A DNA stretch of 64,000 nucleotides from Acidobacteriota bacterium (GCA_013289715.1 JABCZJ010000001.1:1-64000), one strand, 5' to 3'. Counted from the first letter of the stretch, positions 37,785 through 46,806 are shown. Translations and numbers: made by a program. The notes: generated by a model not told the origin, from the letters alone.

Positions 37785-38387
37785 ATGAACTGGATGGCAA
37801 GAACTACCGTGGTCGCTCTGTCTGTCGCAGTGCTGGGACTAGCAGCATCAGCAACCCCGGCACAGGGCGTTCCGGTTTTCGAGTTCAATCACGCCGAGAG
37901 CGCAGTTAAGTTCAATGTAAAGGCGTCCGTAGCCATCGCGGGGACCTTTGACAAGTGGGACGCCAGCCTCACATTTACCTCTCCTGACTTAGCCACTGCC
38001 GTCCTGGACATCAAGATTCAGGCCGCCTCGGTGAACTCCGGAAGCGGTATGAAAGACGGCAAGTTGAAAAGCAAAGACTTCTTCGATGCCGAGCACGATC
38101 CGCTGATCACGTTTCACTCCACAAAGGTCACACAGACTGGTCCGAACACCGTTGATTTGGACGGCGACTTCACGATTCGTGGCGTGACCAAGCCCGAAAA
38201 GCTGACCTTTACAGTCACTGGCAAAGGGACCGGCGTGGGGGAGCTTACCGGCACCATGGCCTTCGACCGCAAGGACTACGGGATGAATAAAGGCATTCCC
38301 TTCGTGACAATCGCCGACCGCGTCGAGGTAATTGTGGATCTCAAGGGCAAGCGAGTCAGCGGCCCTCCCGTAGTCTTTAAACAGTAG
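37785..38387 (+). CDS. YceI-family periplasmic protein
   Basis: A 200-aa exported lipocalin-like protein of the YceI family, whose members bind isoprenoid or other lipid-like ligands in the periplasm. The signal peptide ends at ATPAQG. Conserved parts include SAVKFNVKASVAIAGTFDKW, SGSGMKDGKLKSKDFFDAEH and GDFTIRGVTKPEKL. GGAG lies before two in-frame-distinct ATGs; 37785 gives the signal peptide. Length is typical. Confidence 0.92.
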   Translation: MNWMARTTVVALSVAVLGLAASATPAQGVPVFEFNHAESAVKFNVKASVAIAGTFDKWDASLTFTSPDLATAVLDIKIQAASVNSGSGMKDGKLKSKDFFDAEHDPLITFHSTKVTQTGPNTVDLDGDFTIRGVTKPEKLTFTVTGKGTGVGELTGTMAFDRKDYGMNKGIPFVTIADRVEVIVDLKGKRVSGPPVVFKQ

Positions 38388-38527
38388 TCAGGTTGGGGGC
38401 GCACAAGCTGTCGCAGCTCGTTCACCGCGATTGCGCCGCACAAAGCTGGCTCGGATCAGACCGGCTCGATGCCGCGCTTCCGAGGCAAAGCAGCACGCTG
38501 AGATCTTGAAGAGAGGTTAACCAGAAC

Positions 38528-40096
38528 ATGCTGCGCAAAGCGCGAGTAGCCTCAATTATTTTGCTCCTGATGTTGGTCACGGCGGTCTGCGTCAACGCTC
38601 AGCAGAAAAAACCGAACATCGTCGTTATCATGACCGATGACGTCGGCGTTTGGAATATCAGTGCCTACCATCGCGGTATGATGGGTGGCCGGACGCCCAA
38701 CATTGATCGCATCGCCAACGAAGGGGCGCTCTTCACCGACTATTACGCTCAGCAGAGCTGCACGGCGGGACGCGCCGCGTTTATCACGGGGCAGCATCCC
38801 TTTCGTACCGGTCTTTTGACCGTCGGCATGCCGGGTTCGCCTCTTGGCTTGCAGAAGGAAGACCCCACGATCGCCGACCTGCTGAAGCCACTGGGATACG
38901 CCAGCGCACAAGTTGGCAAGAATCATCTCGGCGACCGAAACGAATTCTTGCCCACCGTCCACGGCTTCGATGAATTTTACGGAAACCTCTATCACCTGAA
39001 TGCCGAGGAAGAGCCGGAGGATCCGGACTATCCGAAGCAACCTGCTTTCCACGAGAAGTTCGGCCCCCGCGGTGTGCTCCGTTGTGTTGCTTTGACTTCG
39101 GACAACCCGGCGCCCGCCGACCCTCGTTTCGGTTCTTGGGGCAAACAGAAGTGCGAGGACACCGGGCCGCTTACTCGCGAGCGGATGCAAACGGTCGAAG
39201 AAGATCTGCTGCAGGTCTCGCTCGATTTCATGGACAAATCAGCGAAAAGCGGAAAGCCTTTTTTCCTGTGGCACAACACTACGCGCATGCACGTCTGGAC
39301 CCGCCTGAGCCCGCAATGGGAAAACAAGAGCGGGTACGGGCTGTACGCGGACGGGATGATGGAGCTCGATTGGGTGGTCGGCCAGCTTCTGAAGAAGCTC
39401 GATGATCTGGGAATCGCGGACAACACCATTGTAGTTCTAACCTCGGACAACGGCGCGGAAAAGTTCACTTGGCCGGATGGCGGTACCGAGCCTTTCCGCG
39501 GCGAAAAAGGCACCACATGGGAAGGTGGATTCCGCGTGCCTTGCGTGGCTCGCTGGCCCGGCGTCATCAAGCCGAATACCATAATTAATGACATCGCTTC
39601 GCATGAGGATTGGACACCTACGTTCCTCGCCGCGGCCGGTGTACCTGATGTGAAGCAGCAACTTCTCACAGGGTATAAGGGCGTTGATAGGACATTCAAG
39701 GTCCACCTCGACGCTTATGACATGACCGATCTTCTCTCCGGCAAAGGACCCGGCCAGCGCAAGGAGATTTTCTACTTCGACGATTCCGGCAGCCTCAATG
39801 CATTTCGCTACGGAGACTGGAAAGTGACGTTTGCCACCAAGGACTCGTGGTGGGCCGATGTAGCAAAACCGCGAACCGTACCTCTAGTAATCAACCTTCG
39901 GCAGGACCCGTTCGAGGTGACGATGGATTCCCAGTTGTACGCCCGTTGGTACGGAGACAAGCTCTGGGTCATGGTTCCGGCCCAGGCCATTGTGGGGCAG
40001 TTCCTTATGACCTTCAAAGAATTCCCGCAGCGGCAAAAATCTGGATCCATCAACATTCAACAAGTTCTGGACCAAATGAGGGCGCAAACCGACTGA
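38528..40096 (+). CDS. Arylsulfatase 2
   Basis: A 522-aa exported sulfatase closely related to the one at 27943. The signal peptide is residues 1-25 (VTAVCVNAQQ). Metal ligands are in VIMTDDVG. Cys78 in SCTAGRAAFITG is the formylglycine precursor. KNHLGDRNEFLPTVHGFDEF and LTSDNGAEKFTWPDGG are shared nearly word for word with the first enzyme. It depends on the FGE at 19107 for activity. GAGAGG lies before the ATG. It sits 140 bp after yceI with no operator copy in between, so it may be read from the yceI promoter. Confidence 0.92.
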   Translation: MLRKARVASIILLLMLVTAVCVNAQQKKPNIVVIMTDDVGVWNISAYHRGMMGGRTPNIDRIANEGALFTDYYAQQSCTAGRAAFITGQHPFRTGLLTVGMPGSPLGLQKEDPTIADLLKPLGYASAQVGKNHLGDRNEFLPTVHGFDEFYGNLYHLNAEEEPEDPDYPKQPAFHEKFGPRGVLRCVALTSDNPAPADPRFGSWGKQKCEDTGPLTRERMQTVEEDLLQVSLDFMDKSAKSGKPFFLWHNTTRMHVWTRLSPQWENKSGYGLYADGMMELDWVVGQLLKKLDDLGIADNTIVVLTSDNGAEKFTWPDGGTEPFRGEKGTTWEGGFRVPCVARWPGVIKPNTIINDIASHEDWTPTFLAAAGVPDVKQQLLTGYKGVDRTFKVHLDAYDMTDLLSGKGPGQRKEIFYFDDSGSLNAFRYGDWKVTFATKDSWWADVAKPRTVPLVINLRQDPFEVTMDSQLYARWYGDKLWVMVPAQAIVGQFLMTFKEFPQRQKSGSINIQQVLDQMRAQTD

Positions 40097-40235
40097 CGCG
40101 TTCCGCGAGGGTTTCGACTATGACGAGCCCGCCAAAAGCTGGCCCGCCATCCCCTGTGCGCGGCAACGCTTCCGCGCGATAATTTCGTGCCGGCAGAATT
40201 CAGTCGGAGAGTGGAAATCGATATGCAAAATTTAG

Positions 40236-40418
40236 CGGCTGGATCGAAATAAGGACGAAGGACGCTACGGAAATGCGGTCCATCCGCCGGGAGCTTCGCC
40301 GTGGGGGCTGCGATTACAGTTCGTGTTGCTGTTTCCCAAGCTAAGCAAGGAGCAGGAAAAGGCGCTGCTGGAGCAAAAGCCGAAACAGATGAATCAGGAA
40401 CAGCCGCCGAAGCAATGA
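40236..40418 (+). pseudogene. Possible 3' remnant of a lost gene
   Basis: A 60-codon open frame without a good start, immediately after an in-frame TAG. The product reads like the end of a protein: NAVHPPGASPWGLRLQFVLL then FPKLSKEQEKALLEQKPKQM and a Gln/Pro-rich tail. The composition is protein-like, unlike the surrounding DNA. Family not recognised. Confidence 0.35.
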
Positions 40419-40527
40419 CAGTGCGTGTCTGTCCCGCATTTCCACCCAGGGTGGCCAGCCCAACTTCCGGACGAATGAAGTACAAGGCCCTAGGGCTGTC
40501 TGGAAGTGGGCCAGAAATCTATGACCC

Positions 40528-40541
40528 TGTTAGTTTTGACA
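40528..40541 (+). promoter_or_regulatory. TGTYA-N4-TGACA operator copy
   Basis: TGTTAGTTTTGACA followed by ATTAG, 56 bp before the ATG at 40598. Confidence 0.6.
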
Positions 40542-40597
40542 ATTAGAACCCATTGAGAGTTGTGTCACCTTTCCGCAGCGCTGGTGACGCTCTAACT

Positions 40598-41182
40598 ATG
40601 AAGTCATCGAGTTCTGTCAATACGTGGACCGTCGGTGTCCTGATCGCGATCACCCTGGCCACAGCCGTTTTCAAAACTGGCGCACAGGACAAGCCCAAAC
40701 GGGAAACGATTCAAGCGCAAGCCATGGGTCAGAACAGGGCTGCGGGCAAGAACTTTAACGTGACCGTCACAATCGATTCGTATTCAACGCCTGACGATCA
40801 AAAGGCACTCCTTGATGCTTTCGCTCAAGGCGGTCAGGCGGCAGTTTCAAAAACCCTCTCGAAAATGAAATCGAAGGGACGCGTGGCGGTCACGGGCACT
40901 TTAGGCTATGACGTCGCATACGTACGAACGTTTCCTACCGCGGACGGCCGCAGAATAAGGCTGATCACCGATCGCCCGATTCGGATAGCCGAAGCCCGCG
41001 AAAACGGGCGCTCCACGGACTACGACCTGTCCGCTCTGGAGTTGAACTTGAACAATGACAAGTCGAAGAATTCCGGAAGTTTGATCATCGGACTGCGCGT
41101 CAAGGTAGATAAAGACAATCAGTTGGTTTTTGAAAGCTATGGATCGGGGCCATGGAACCTCGTGAACGTGATGGAACGATAA
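40598..41182 (+). CDS. Secreted protein, paralogue of the 21113 gene
   Basis: A 194-aa exported protein of the same unnamed family as the one at 21113-21736. The signal segment is residues 8-29 (TVGVLIAITLATAVFKTGAQ), followed by ETIQAQAMG, VTIDSYSTPDDQKALLDAF, GTLGYDVAYVR, LNNDKSKNSGS and a terminal GPWNLVNVMER. The ATG at 40598 gives a clean signal peptide; the longer frame from a TTG at 40553 is not preferred. It may form a transcription unit with the two genes that follow. Confidence 0.75.
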   Translation: MKSSSSVNTWTVGVLIAITLATAVFKTGAQDKPKRETIQAQAMGQNRAAGKNFNVTVTIDSYSTPDDQKALLDAFAQGGQAAVSKTLSKMKSKGRVAVTGTLGYDVAYVRTFPTADGRRIRLITDRPIRIAEARENGRSTDYDLSALELNLNNDKSKNSGSLIIGLRVKVDKDNQLVFESYGSGPWNLVNVMER

Positions 41183-41293
41183 GGTCTCGGTCTATGTCGA
41201 ATTTTGGGCTCCGATGTTTGTTGACGCGAATTCTGGTGTGTGAAAAGCTACGCCAGCTTCGCTGAAGCCAACGTGACCCTTACAGGAGGATTC

Positions 41294-41839
41294 ATGATGA
41301 AGAAACGAATCGCAGTGTGGCTTCCGCTTCTCGTGCTTGTCGCCACTGGTCCTGCGGCTCTGGCGCAGGTAACGCCGAAGTCGTCAGCAACCAAGAGCCA
41401 ATCCGCGCAATCATCGGCCACCCCCACGCAGAAGAAGAATATGCAGGAGTACATCGAACTGATGCGGACCAACGTGCGTGACCAGAAGGCCGAGATCATG
41501 GGCTCGGTCATGCAACTGAATGCTGCTGACGCGGCGAAATTCTGGCCGATTTACAGCGAGTACGACGCCGAATTGGCCAAGGTGAATGATCTGCGAGTCG
41601 CAAATATTAAGGACTACGCAGCGAATTACTCGCAAATGACCGACGAAAAGGCGGACGAACTGATCCAAAACGCCGTGAACTACCGCAAACAACGTGCGGA
41701 ACTTCTTGCAAAATACTACGGCCAGGTGAAGGGAGCGCTGGGTGCGGTCACTGCCGCGCGGTTCGCGCAGATCGAAGACCAATTGCTTTTGATCATCGAT
41801 CTTCAGATAGCTTCTTCTCTGCCGATTGTGGGGGAATGA
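41294..41839 (+). CDS. Exported helical protein, Spy/CpxP-like in layout
   Basis: A 181-aa protein. AGGAGG stands 4 bp before ATGATG. The signal peptide ends at AALAQV, a Ser/Thr/Gln linker follows, and the rest is almost wholly alpha-helical (YIELMRTNVRDQKAEIMGSV, FWPIYSEYDAELAKVNDLRV, NYRKQRAELLAKYYGQVKGA). The layout recalls periplasmic Spy/CpxP-like chaperones, but the LTxxQ motif is absent, so the family is not assigned. Its stop overlaps an ATG of the next frame, implying co-translation. Confidence 0.7.
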   Translation: MMKKRIAVWLPLLVLVATGPAALAQVTPKSSATKSQSAQSSATPTQKKNMQEYIELMRTNVRDQKAEIMGSVMQLNAADAAKFWPIYSEYDAELAKVNDLRVANIKDYAANYSQMTDEKADELIQNAVNYRKQRAELLAKYYGQVKGALGAVTAARFAQIEDQLLLIIDLQIASSLPIVGE

Positions 41840-41868
41840 CCGTGAACGCGACGAAGGAGAGAAAACAT

Positions 41869-42525
41869 ATGCGCACCGTGCCGGTTTGTGCCGTGGTCAT
41901 ACTGTTCGGAATTGTATCCCTGCAAGGAGTTCCCTTCGCTAACGGCTTCCCCGCGCCTTTGGGGACGTCCCCCGCAACGGCTGCGTCCGCTGCGGCGCAA
42001 AGTACGAAGAAGATCTACGTGCCTGCCGGGACGCGCATTTTGATCCGCATGATTGACTCCATAGATTCGACCAAACAAAAGACGGGAGATCGCTTCACCG
42101 CCAGCCTGGAAACGAATCTCGTGGTTGACAACATCGTGGTGGCGCCCAGGGGGGCCACGGTGTACGGCCGCCTGGCGTCTGCTGAATCGGCGGGCAGGAT
42201 GAAAGGCAGCTCCGAACTGACGCTCGAGTTGACCGACATCGTGATCAAGGGCACCGCGTATCCGCTTCTCACCAGCACTTATGAGGTCAAGGGGCAGGGG
42301 GAGGGTAGCAAGACGGCCAAGAAAGTTATCGGCGGCGCCGGACTGGGCGCGCTGATTGGCGGAATTGCAGGCGGCGGTAAGGGCGCTGGAATCGGTGCGC
42401 TCGCCGGCGCTGGCGCCGGCACAGCTGTCGCCGCCTCCAAAAAGGGCCAGCAGTTAACGATACCGAGCGAAACTCTGCTTGAATTTCGTTTGCAGCAGCC
42501 CGGATCGCTGCCGGTCTCTTCTTAA
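41869..42525 (+). CDS. Exported protein with glycine-zipper segment
   Basis: A 218-aa protein. AAGGAG precedes the ATG at 41869, which is preferred over an ATG at 41836 that overlaps the upstream stop. Signal peptide, then a soluble beta-rich domain (KKIYVPAGTRILIRMIDSID, VAPRGATVYGRLASAESAGR) and a Gly/Ala-rich zipper at about 160-195 (IGGAGLGALIGGIAGGGKGA) that could insert in a membrane. The terminal LTIPSETLLEFRLQQP resembles ends of acidobacterial envelope proteins. Unknown role. Confidence 0.72.
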   Translation: MRTVPVCAVVILFGIVSLQGVPFANGFPAPLGTSPATAASAAAQSTKKIYVPAGTRILIRMIDSIDSTKQKTGDRFTASLETNLVVDNIVVAPRGATVYGRLASAESAGRMKGSSELTLELTDIVIKGTAYPLLTSTYEVKGQGEGSKTAKKVIGGAGLGALIGGIAGGGKGAGIGALAGAGAGTAVAASKKGQQLTIPSETLLEFRLQQPGSLPVSS

Positions 42526-42601
42526 TTCATGCAACACGCATAAGATTCTATTCGTGATTGCGGTTCGGGACGTCTGGCGGCGCAATGCAGGATCGATCCG
42601 T

Positions 42602-43369
42602 TTAGCGCACACGCAGAGAATGGGCGAGGCTGGTTAGATTTTGCGGATTGACGCGAATGACTCCCCTGCGCGGGCTGTCGATGTCCGCTATGAGAAACAA
42701 GGCGATCGACAGAACCAGCGGAAGAATTACAACGTGAATGACTCCCGCATTAGCGCGCCGGGCGCCGTAGCCGAACATCACGTTGGCGCTAATCGCAATC
42801 AGCATCATCATGACCCATGCCGCCGTTGGAATTCGATTCCACCAGGCGGCCTGTGTATATCCCTGCGTGTTCAGCACATCGTTCATGCCTGAAACGACCA
42901 GGGCCAGCACTGGCGTCGGCTTCGGTGCTTCAGCCGGAGCCGTGACAGCGGACCACAGCTCGGTCTGCAGCTGGGCAGTAGCATCATTGATATTTCGGAG
43001 CTCATCCTCGTCGTGAGTTTTGTAGAACAATACACGTTGTTCGAGATACTCAACCAGTAGTCCACGCACTCGCGCCGCATCGGCGACGGGGAGCAGGTCT
43101 GCACGAACGTATTCCGTGCCGATTGCGTTGGCCTCTGCCTCCTCGCAGTTTTTGCGCTGATCGTACCGCTCGGTCGCCATGGAAAAGCTGAATCCGATGA
43201 TCAGGCCGAGCAGCGTCAGGGTCGCGGCCACGACAACATCAAGATCATGCCGCATGCCGTCGTCCAGGGGCTGTCGCTTGCGAAGCGCGGCACCGAGCCG
43301 CGCCGAGAGCCACAGCAGGACGAAAGAAAGTGGGAGAACCAGAAATGGCGATAGCAGCGGACTCCGCAT
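42602..43369 (-). CDS. DUF4239-like (bestrophin-like) membrane protein
   Basis: A 255-aa protein with membrane segments near residues 8-25, 45-67, 180-200 and 210-235, and a large soluble loop between the first and second pairs containing EEAEANAIGTEYVRADLL. This order fits the DUF4239 bestrophin-like family, possibly an ion channel. It is on the opposite strand to the preceding group and converges with it. Confidence 0.7.
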   Translation of the reverse strand: MRSPLLSPFLVLPLSFVLLWLSARLGAALRKRQPLDDGMRHDLDVVVAATLTLLGLIIGFSFSMATERYDQRKNCEEAEANAIGTEYVRADLLPVADAARVRGLLVEYLEQRVLFYKTHDEDELRNINDATAQLQTELWSAVTAPAEAPKPTPVLALVVSGMNDVLNTQGYTQAAWWNRIPTAAWVMMMLIAISANVMFGYGARRANAGVIHVVILPLVLSIALFLIADIDSPRRGVIRVNPQNLTSLAHSLRVR

Positions 43370-43616
43370 ATCGTTTAGCCTCGCGTCCTGCCCCTGGTCA
43401 CTTTGTAACTAACGGCGCGTCGCTAAGGATAACCCGAGTCGGACTATGCAGACGGTTCATGATGCTGGCGCGTGAATCCGGCACTCCCGGATTGGGATCA
43501 CGAACGATCGTTCGGAAAAGGAATCTAGGCTACGCCGCAGATTCTTTTGATGATGGCTCTTGGACAAGCGGTTTCTGTGTTCGAAAGCCGCCCTCACTTC
43601 AAAATGGGTTCGTGCA

Positions 43617-44162
43617 CTATTTAGCTGAGGAGTCCAGCTGTTGTCCAAGGGCGTCCAGCTTCGCCTTGCTCTGCCCGTAATCGATCGTTGCATCGATCTC
43701 ATCGGCGAGATCGCTGACGATTCGCGTGTTTGCCTTCAGATATTCAGGATAGGGCGGCGCGGTCGGGCGGCTCTTGCTCTTGTTCAGCCGATCGATGCTG
43801 GCGTTCATATTGGTCGCGAGGTCGTTTGCGAACCCGGTAATGCGATCAATTGCATCTTGTTGCCACGGACTGGCCACGGTCCGGTGCGATTGCAAGCCCC
43901 GCATATTCTCCTGCAGCGTGTTTACATCAGCCTTGATTTTCTCAAGCGCCGCCGAGTGCGTTTGCCAGCTCAGCCCGGTGGTTTGCGCGTAAGACTGCAT
44001 CTGTATTGCATCCTTTTTGATCTTGACTACGATTGCTTTTGCGTCATTCAACTGCCCGGTGACGCTGGGATTATCGCTTGCTCCCTGCGCAAGGGAGGCG
44101 CCGGGGATCGCGAGACATCCGAGCGAAAGAATCACACTACAAATTGCTGTTCTTGGATTCAT
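43617..44162 (-). CDS. Exported helical protein, unknown
   Basis: A 181-aa protein. The signal peptide ends at ASLAQGA. The mature part is helical with SWQTHSAALEKIKADVNTLQ and WQQDAIDRITGFANDLATNM. No known domain is recognised. AGAGGA precedes the ATG. It lies 60 bp after the carbonic anhydrase gene on the same strand, so the two may be co-transcribed. Confidence 0.7.
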   Translation of the reverse strand: MNPRTAICSVILSLGCLAIPGASLAQGASDNPSVTGQLNDAKAIVVKIKKDAIQMQSYAQTTGLSWQTHSAALEKIKADVNTLQENMRGLQSHRTVASPWQQDAIDRITGFANDLATNMNASIDRLNKSKSRPTAPPYPEYLKANTRIVSDLADEIDATIDYGQSKAKLDALGQQLDSSAK

Positions 44163-44222
44163 TGGTTTTTCCTCTTTTTTGAAGTGCCTGATTTGAAACC
44201 CCCAGAGTAGCTGTGGGTCCGA

Positions 44223-45014
44223 CTACTCCAATAGGGTCACACTGCCACTCAAAACGTCGTAATAGCCGGCGACAACCTTGAGCTTGCCTTCTTTCACCAA
44301 TCCCGCGACGACAGTAGATGCTTCTCGGAGTAGAGCCGCCTGGATCTTGGCGTTTGCCTTCGTTGCTGCCTCAAGATTCGATCCTGCCTGGTCTACGGCA
44401 GGCTGAATATGCGGATACAGAGCGCTGATCTGCCCCGGAACTTCCTTCGCTTGGATCGTTGCCTTCACCGCTCCGCAGTTACCGTGTCCCATCACCAGGA
44501 TCACCTTTGTGCCCAGCACCGCTGCTCCATATTCAAGGCTGGCGATGATCTCGGAGGTGACGACGTTGCCGGCGACACGGGTAACAAAAATGTGACCGAT
44601 ACTTTGATCGAACACCAACTCCACGGGCACGCGCGAATCTGCGCAAGACAGGACCGCCGCGAATGGTTCCTGCTTTTCTGCCGTGTTTTGTTTGAGCATC
44701 CCGAGGTCCTCGTCAAATGCCTTCAGGCGGTTCGACGTGAAACGTTGATTCCCATTCATCAGTTCCTGGAGCGCAGCATCGGGGCTCAGCGTGCTCTGCG
44801 CTTGAATAGAATCTGGGGCGGCGAACTCCATGCCAACCGCAGTGAGTAAGCCAGCAACGGTGCCTCCCGCGGCCGTCTGCAGGAACCCCCGCCTTGAGCA
44901 ATTTTCAGGGGATGCGGGGCCTTCAACGCTGGAAATAGGGCGGTGGAACACGCTTGGTGCGATCTCTTGTTTCTCTGGCTTCGCACTCGATATTAAATTA
45001 GGTAGAAAATTCAA
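44223..45014 (-). CDS. Tat-exported beta-carbonic anhydrase
   Basis: A 263-aa enzyme that hydrates CO2 to bicarbonate. A twin-arginine signal SRRGFLQTAAGG is followed by a hydrophobic stretch and an AQS site, so it is exported folded. The zinc and catalytic residues of beta-class enzymes are present: CADSR (Cys, Asp, Arg) and HGNCG (His, Cys). The start is TTG at 45014 with AGGAGGG about 6 bp before it. The long N-terminal extension ahead of RR (about 40 residues) is unusual for a Tat signal, so an internal start is possible. A 14-bp palindrome lies just upstream. Confidence 0.88.
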   Translation of the reverse strand: MNFLPNLISSAKPEKQEIAPSVFHRPISSVEGPASPENCSRRGFLQTAAGGTVAGLLTAVGMEFAAPDSIQAQSTLSPDAALQELMNGNQRFTSNRLKAFDEDLGMLKQNTAEKQEPFAAVLSCADSRVPVELVFDQSIGHIFVTRVAGNVVTSEIIASLEYGAAVLGTKVILVMGHGNCGAVKATIQAKEVPGQISALYPHIQPAVDQAGSNLEAATKANAKIQAALLREASTVVAGLVKEGKLKVVAGYYDVLSGSVTLLE

Positions 45015-45031
45015 ATGTTCCCTCCTTCGAG

Positions 45032-45045
45032 TTCACAGTTGTGAA
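45032..45045. promoter_or_regulatory. 14-bp palindrome upstream of carbonic anhydrase
   Basis: TTCACAGTTGTGAA, perfect 6-bp arms around GT, 18 bp before the start codon. A possible repressor site overlapping the leader; it differs from the recurrent operator. Confidence 0.4.
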
Positions 45046-45107
45046 ACGTGAACGTACGTGGCCGTTCCCCAATTTCCGTAAACCGATGCTCCAATCTTCC
45101 AATTTCA

Positions 45108-46643
45108 CTATATCGAATTCGCGGCGCCAATCTTCGTGCCGATCACTTCGCCCGAAATTATGATCTCCACGCGCCTGTTTAATTGACGTCCAGCAGCCGT
45201 GTCGTTGCCGGCTGCCGGATTCGCCTCGCCAAATCCCGTCGCCGTCACCGAAGCCGCATCAAGACTCTGCTGAACCAAGTAATCTCTTACGGAATTGGCG
45301 CGCTGGTTCGAGAGCGTCTGGTTAAAGCCTTCTGTTCCGGTGCTATCCGTGTAGCCCTCTATCGCAAGGCGCAACCCGGGGTGAGCGAGTACGATGCCGG
45401 AAAGTTTTGCCAGTGCTTCGCGCGCCGCAGGCTGGAGCTCGTATTTCGCCGTCGCGAACAATACATCGCCCATATTGACTTTCAAACCTCGGGGGGTGTC
45501 CGTGGTCGGAAGCACGCGGTTGAATTGTTCAAGCAAAGCGGCACGCAGTTGCTGTTTCTCCAATTCCGCCTGCGCGGCGGCCGCCTGCGCTTCTTTTTCA
45601 CCCTGCAGAGCGGCTTGACTGGCTGCGTTCGCCTGGGCTGCGGATGCCGCTTGCTGGGCCGCATCGCGCTCTGCTCGCAGCCTCTGCATTTCTGCCTGCT
45701 GACGCGCCGCTTCTTCCTGTTTCTGTTTCGCTTCAGCCGCTGCAGCGGCTTCCTGCGCAGCTGCGGCAGCGCTTTGCGCCTCGGCTTGCTGCGTCGCGAC
45801 GCGCTCCGCTTCTGCGCGTTTCAGCGAAATCTGCCGCGCGTCGGCGGCCGTCTGCACGGCGTCACGCGCCGCAGCAATCACTTGCTTCTTACTTCCCTTA
45901 CTTTTCAGCAGCCCTTCCGCTTGATTTAAGGAGCCTTCCGCTTTGTTTAAGGGGTCAGCCGCGTACTTTTCGGCGCCTGCTTGCACCGCAATCTGAATCG
46001 CATTGCGCGCCTGGTAAACCTCCAACGGCACGTTTGGGGACAAGTTGTTGATCGGTTGCGTTACGTTGGATACCGTGTAGGTGTACTGGCCCCGGCGCAG
46101 CAACTCGTAGTTCGCGGTCACGTCCTGAGTGGTTCCCTTCGTGTCGGAGCGAGCAATGTTTTCGAGCACCACCACGTCACTGGGCATGTTGACGGCAAAG
46201 TACGGCTCGGCCGTGACGATCAGACCGAAGGATTGCAACGGCGTCGTCGCAAAAAGCTTGCTATCCGTTCCATTCAACGTGACCTCACCCAGGTTAGTGG
46301 GTTTGCCGTCGGGCGTAATCGCCCACAATACATAGGTCAGATACTCGCGGCCGAACATTTGTGCCGACTGTAAATTGCTGAATTTCGCGTCAATCGTGAT
46401 TGAACCTTTCTTGCTGTCGATCTTTGCCTGACCTTTGGCCAGAGGAAGAACTGGTGTGCCGCGGAAATCGATCATCGTAGACCCGCTGCGATGCTGATAA
46501 TTGATTGCTGTTACCGTCTTTCCAACCATCGTGAGGTGATAGATAGACGGGTCCGATTGCGGAGGTGCGCTTTGCTCTTGAGCACCCACTTGCAACGAAA
46601 AAGCTAACAGCACCAGACTTAGCATTGCGACCTTCCGATTCAT
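45108..46643 (-). CDS. OmpA-family protein with DUF4398 and coiled coil
   Basis: A 511-aa envelope protein. The signal peptide ends at VGAQEQ. A beta-rich N-terminal part (about 25-190) is followed by a DUF4398-like helical repeat (about 195-270) and a long Ala/Gln/Glu coiled coil (about 270-365). The C-terminal OmpA domain (about 385-500) has LAIEGYTDSTGTEGFNQTLS, LSNQRANSVRDYLV and NRRVEIIISG, which bind peptidoglycan. It should link the outer membrane and cell wall. ATG 46643 follows GGAG at 7 bp; an ATG at 46658 is an alternative. An operator copy lies about 150 bp upstream. Confidence 0.9.
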   Translation of the reverse strand: MNRKVAMLSLVLLAFSLQVGAQEQSAPPQSDPSIYHLTMVGKTVTAINYQHRSGSTMIDFRGTPVLPLAKGQAKIDSKKGSITIDAKFSNLQSAQMFGREYLTYVLWAITPDGKPTNLGEVTLNGTDSKLFATTPLQSFGLIVTAEPYFAVNMPSDVVVLENIARSDTKGTTQDVTANYELLRRGQYTYTVSNVTQPINNLSPNVPLEVYQARNAIQIAVQAGAEKYAADPLNKAEGSLNQAEGLLKSKGSKKQVIAAARDAVQTAADARQISLKRAEAERVATQQAEAQSAAAAAQEAAAAAEAKQKQEEAARQQAEMQRLRAERDAAQQAASAAQANAASQAALQGEKEAQAAAAQAELEKQQLRAALLEQFNRVLPTTDTPRGLKVNMGDVLFATAKYELQPAAREALAKLSGIVLAHPGLRLAIEGYTDSTGTEGFNQTLSNQRANSVRDYLVQQSLDAASVTATGFGEANPAAGNDTAAGRQLNRRVEIIISGEVIGTKIGAANSI

Positions 46644-46792
46644 TGTTTTCTCCACCATAACTTGAGGGCCTCTCAGCTCAAACCGAACTCTGTGCCCAAA
46701 GACCGCAGCCGGCGTGCGCGCGACGGTCCGCGCTTAGGCCCAATTGCTGGGGTAACCCCCCCACCATAGGTCGGGAGCCACGATGGCTCAAT

Positions 46793-46806
46793 TGTCAAAA
46801 CTTACA
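46793..46806 (-). promoter_or_regulatory. TGTYA-N4-TGACA operator copy
   Basis: On the minus strand TGTAAGTTTTGACA followed by ATTG, 150 bp before the OmpA-family start. Confidence 0.55.

Larger units (their letters stand above)
40097..40597. other. Long intergenic with gene remnant and operator
   Basis: About 500 bp between sulfatase 2 and the next gene. It contains the possible remnant at 40236-40418 and the operator at 40528. Nothing else is seen. Confidence 0.4.
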
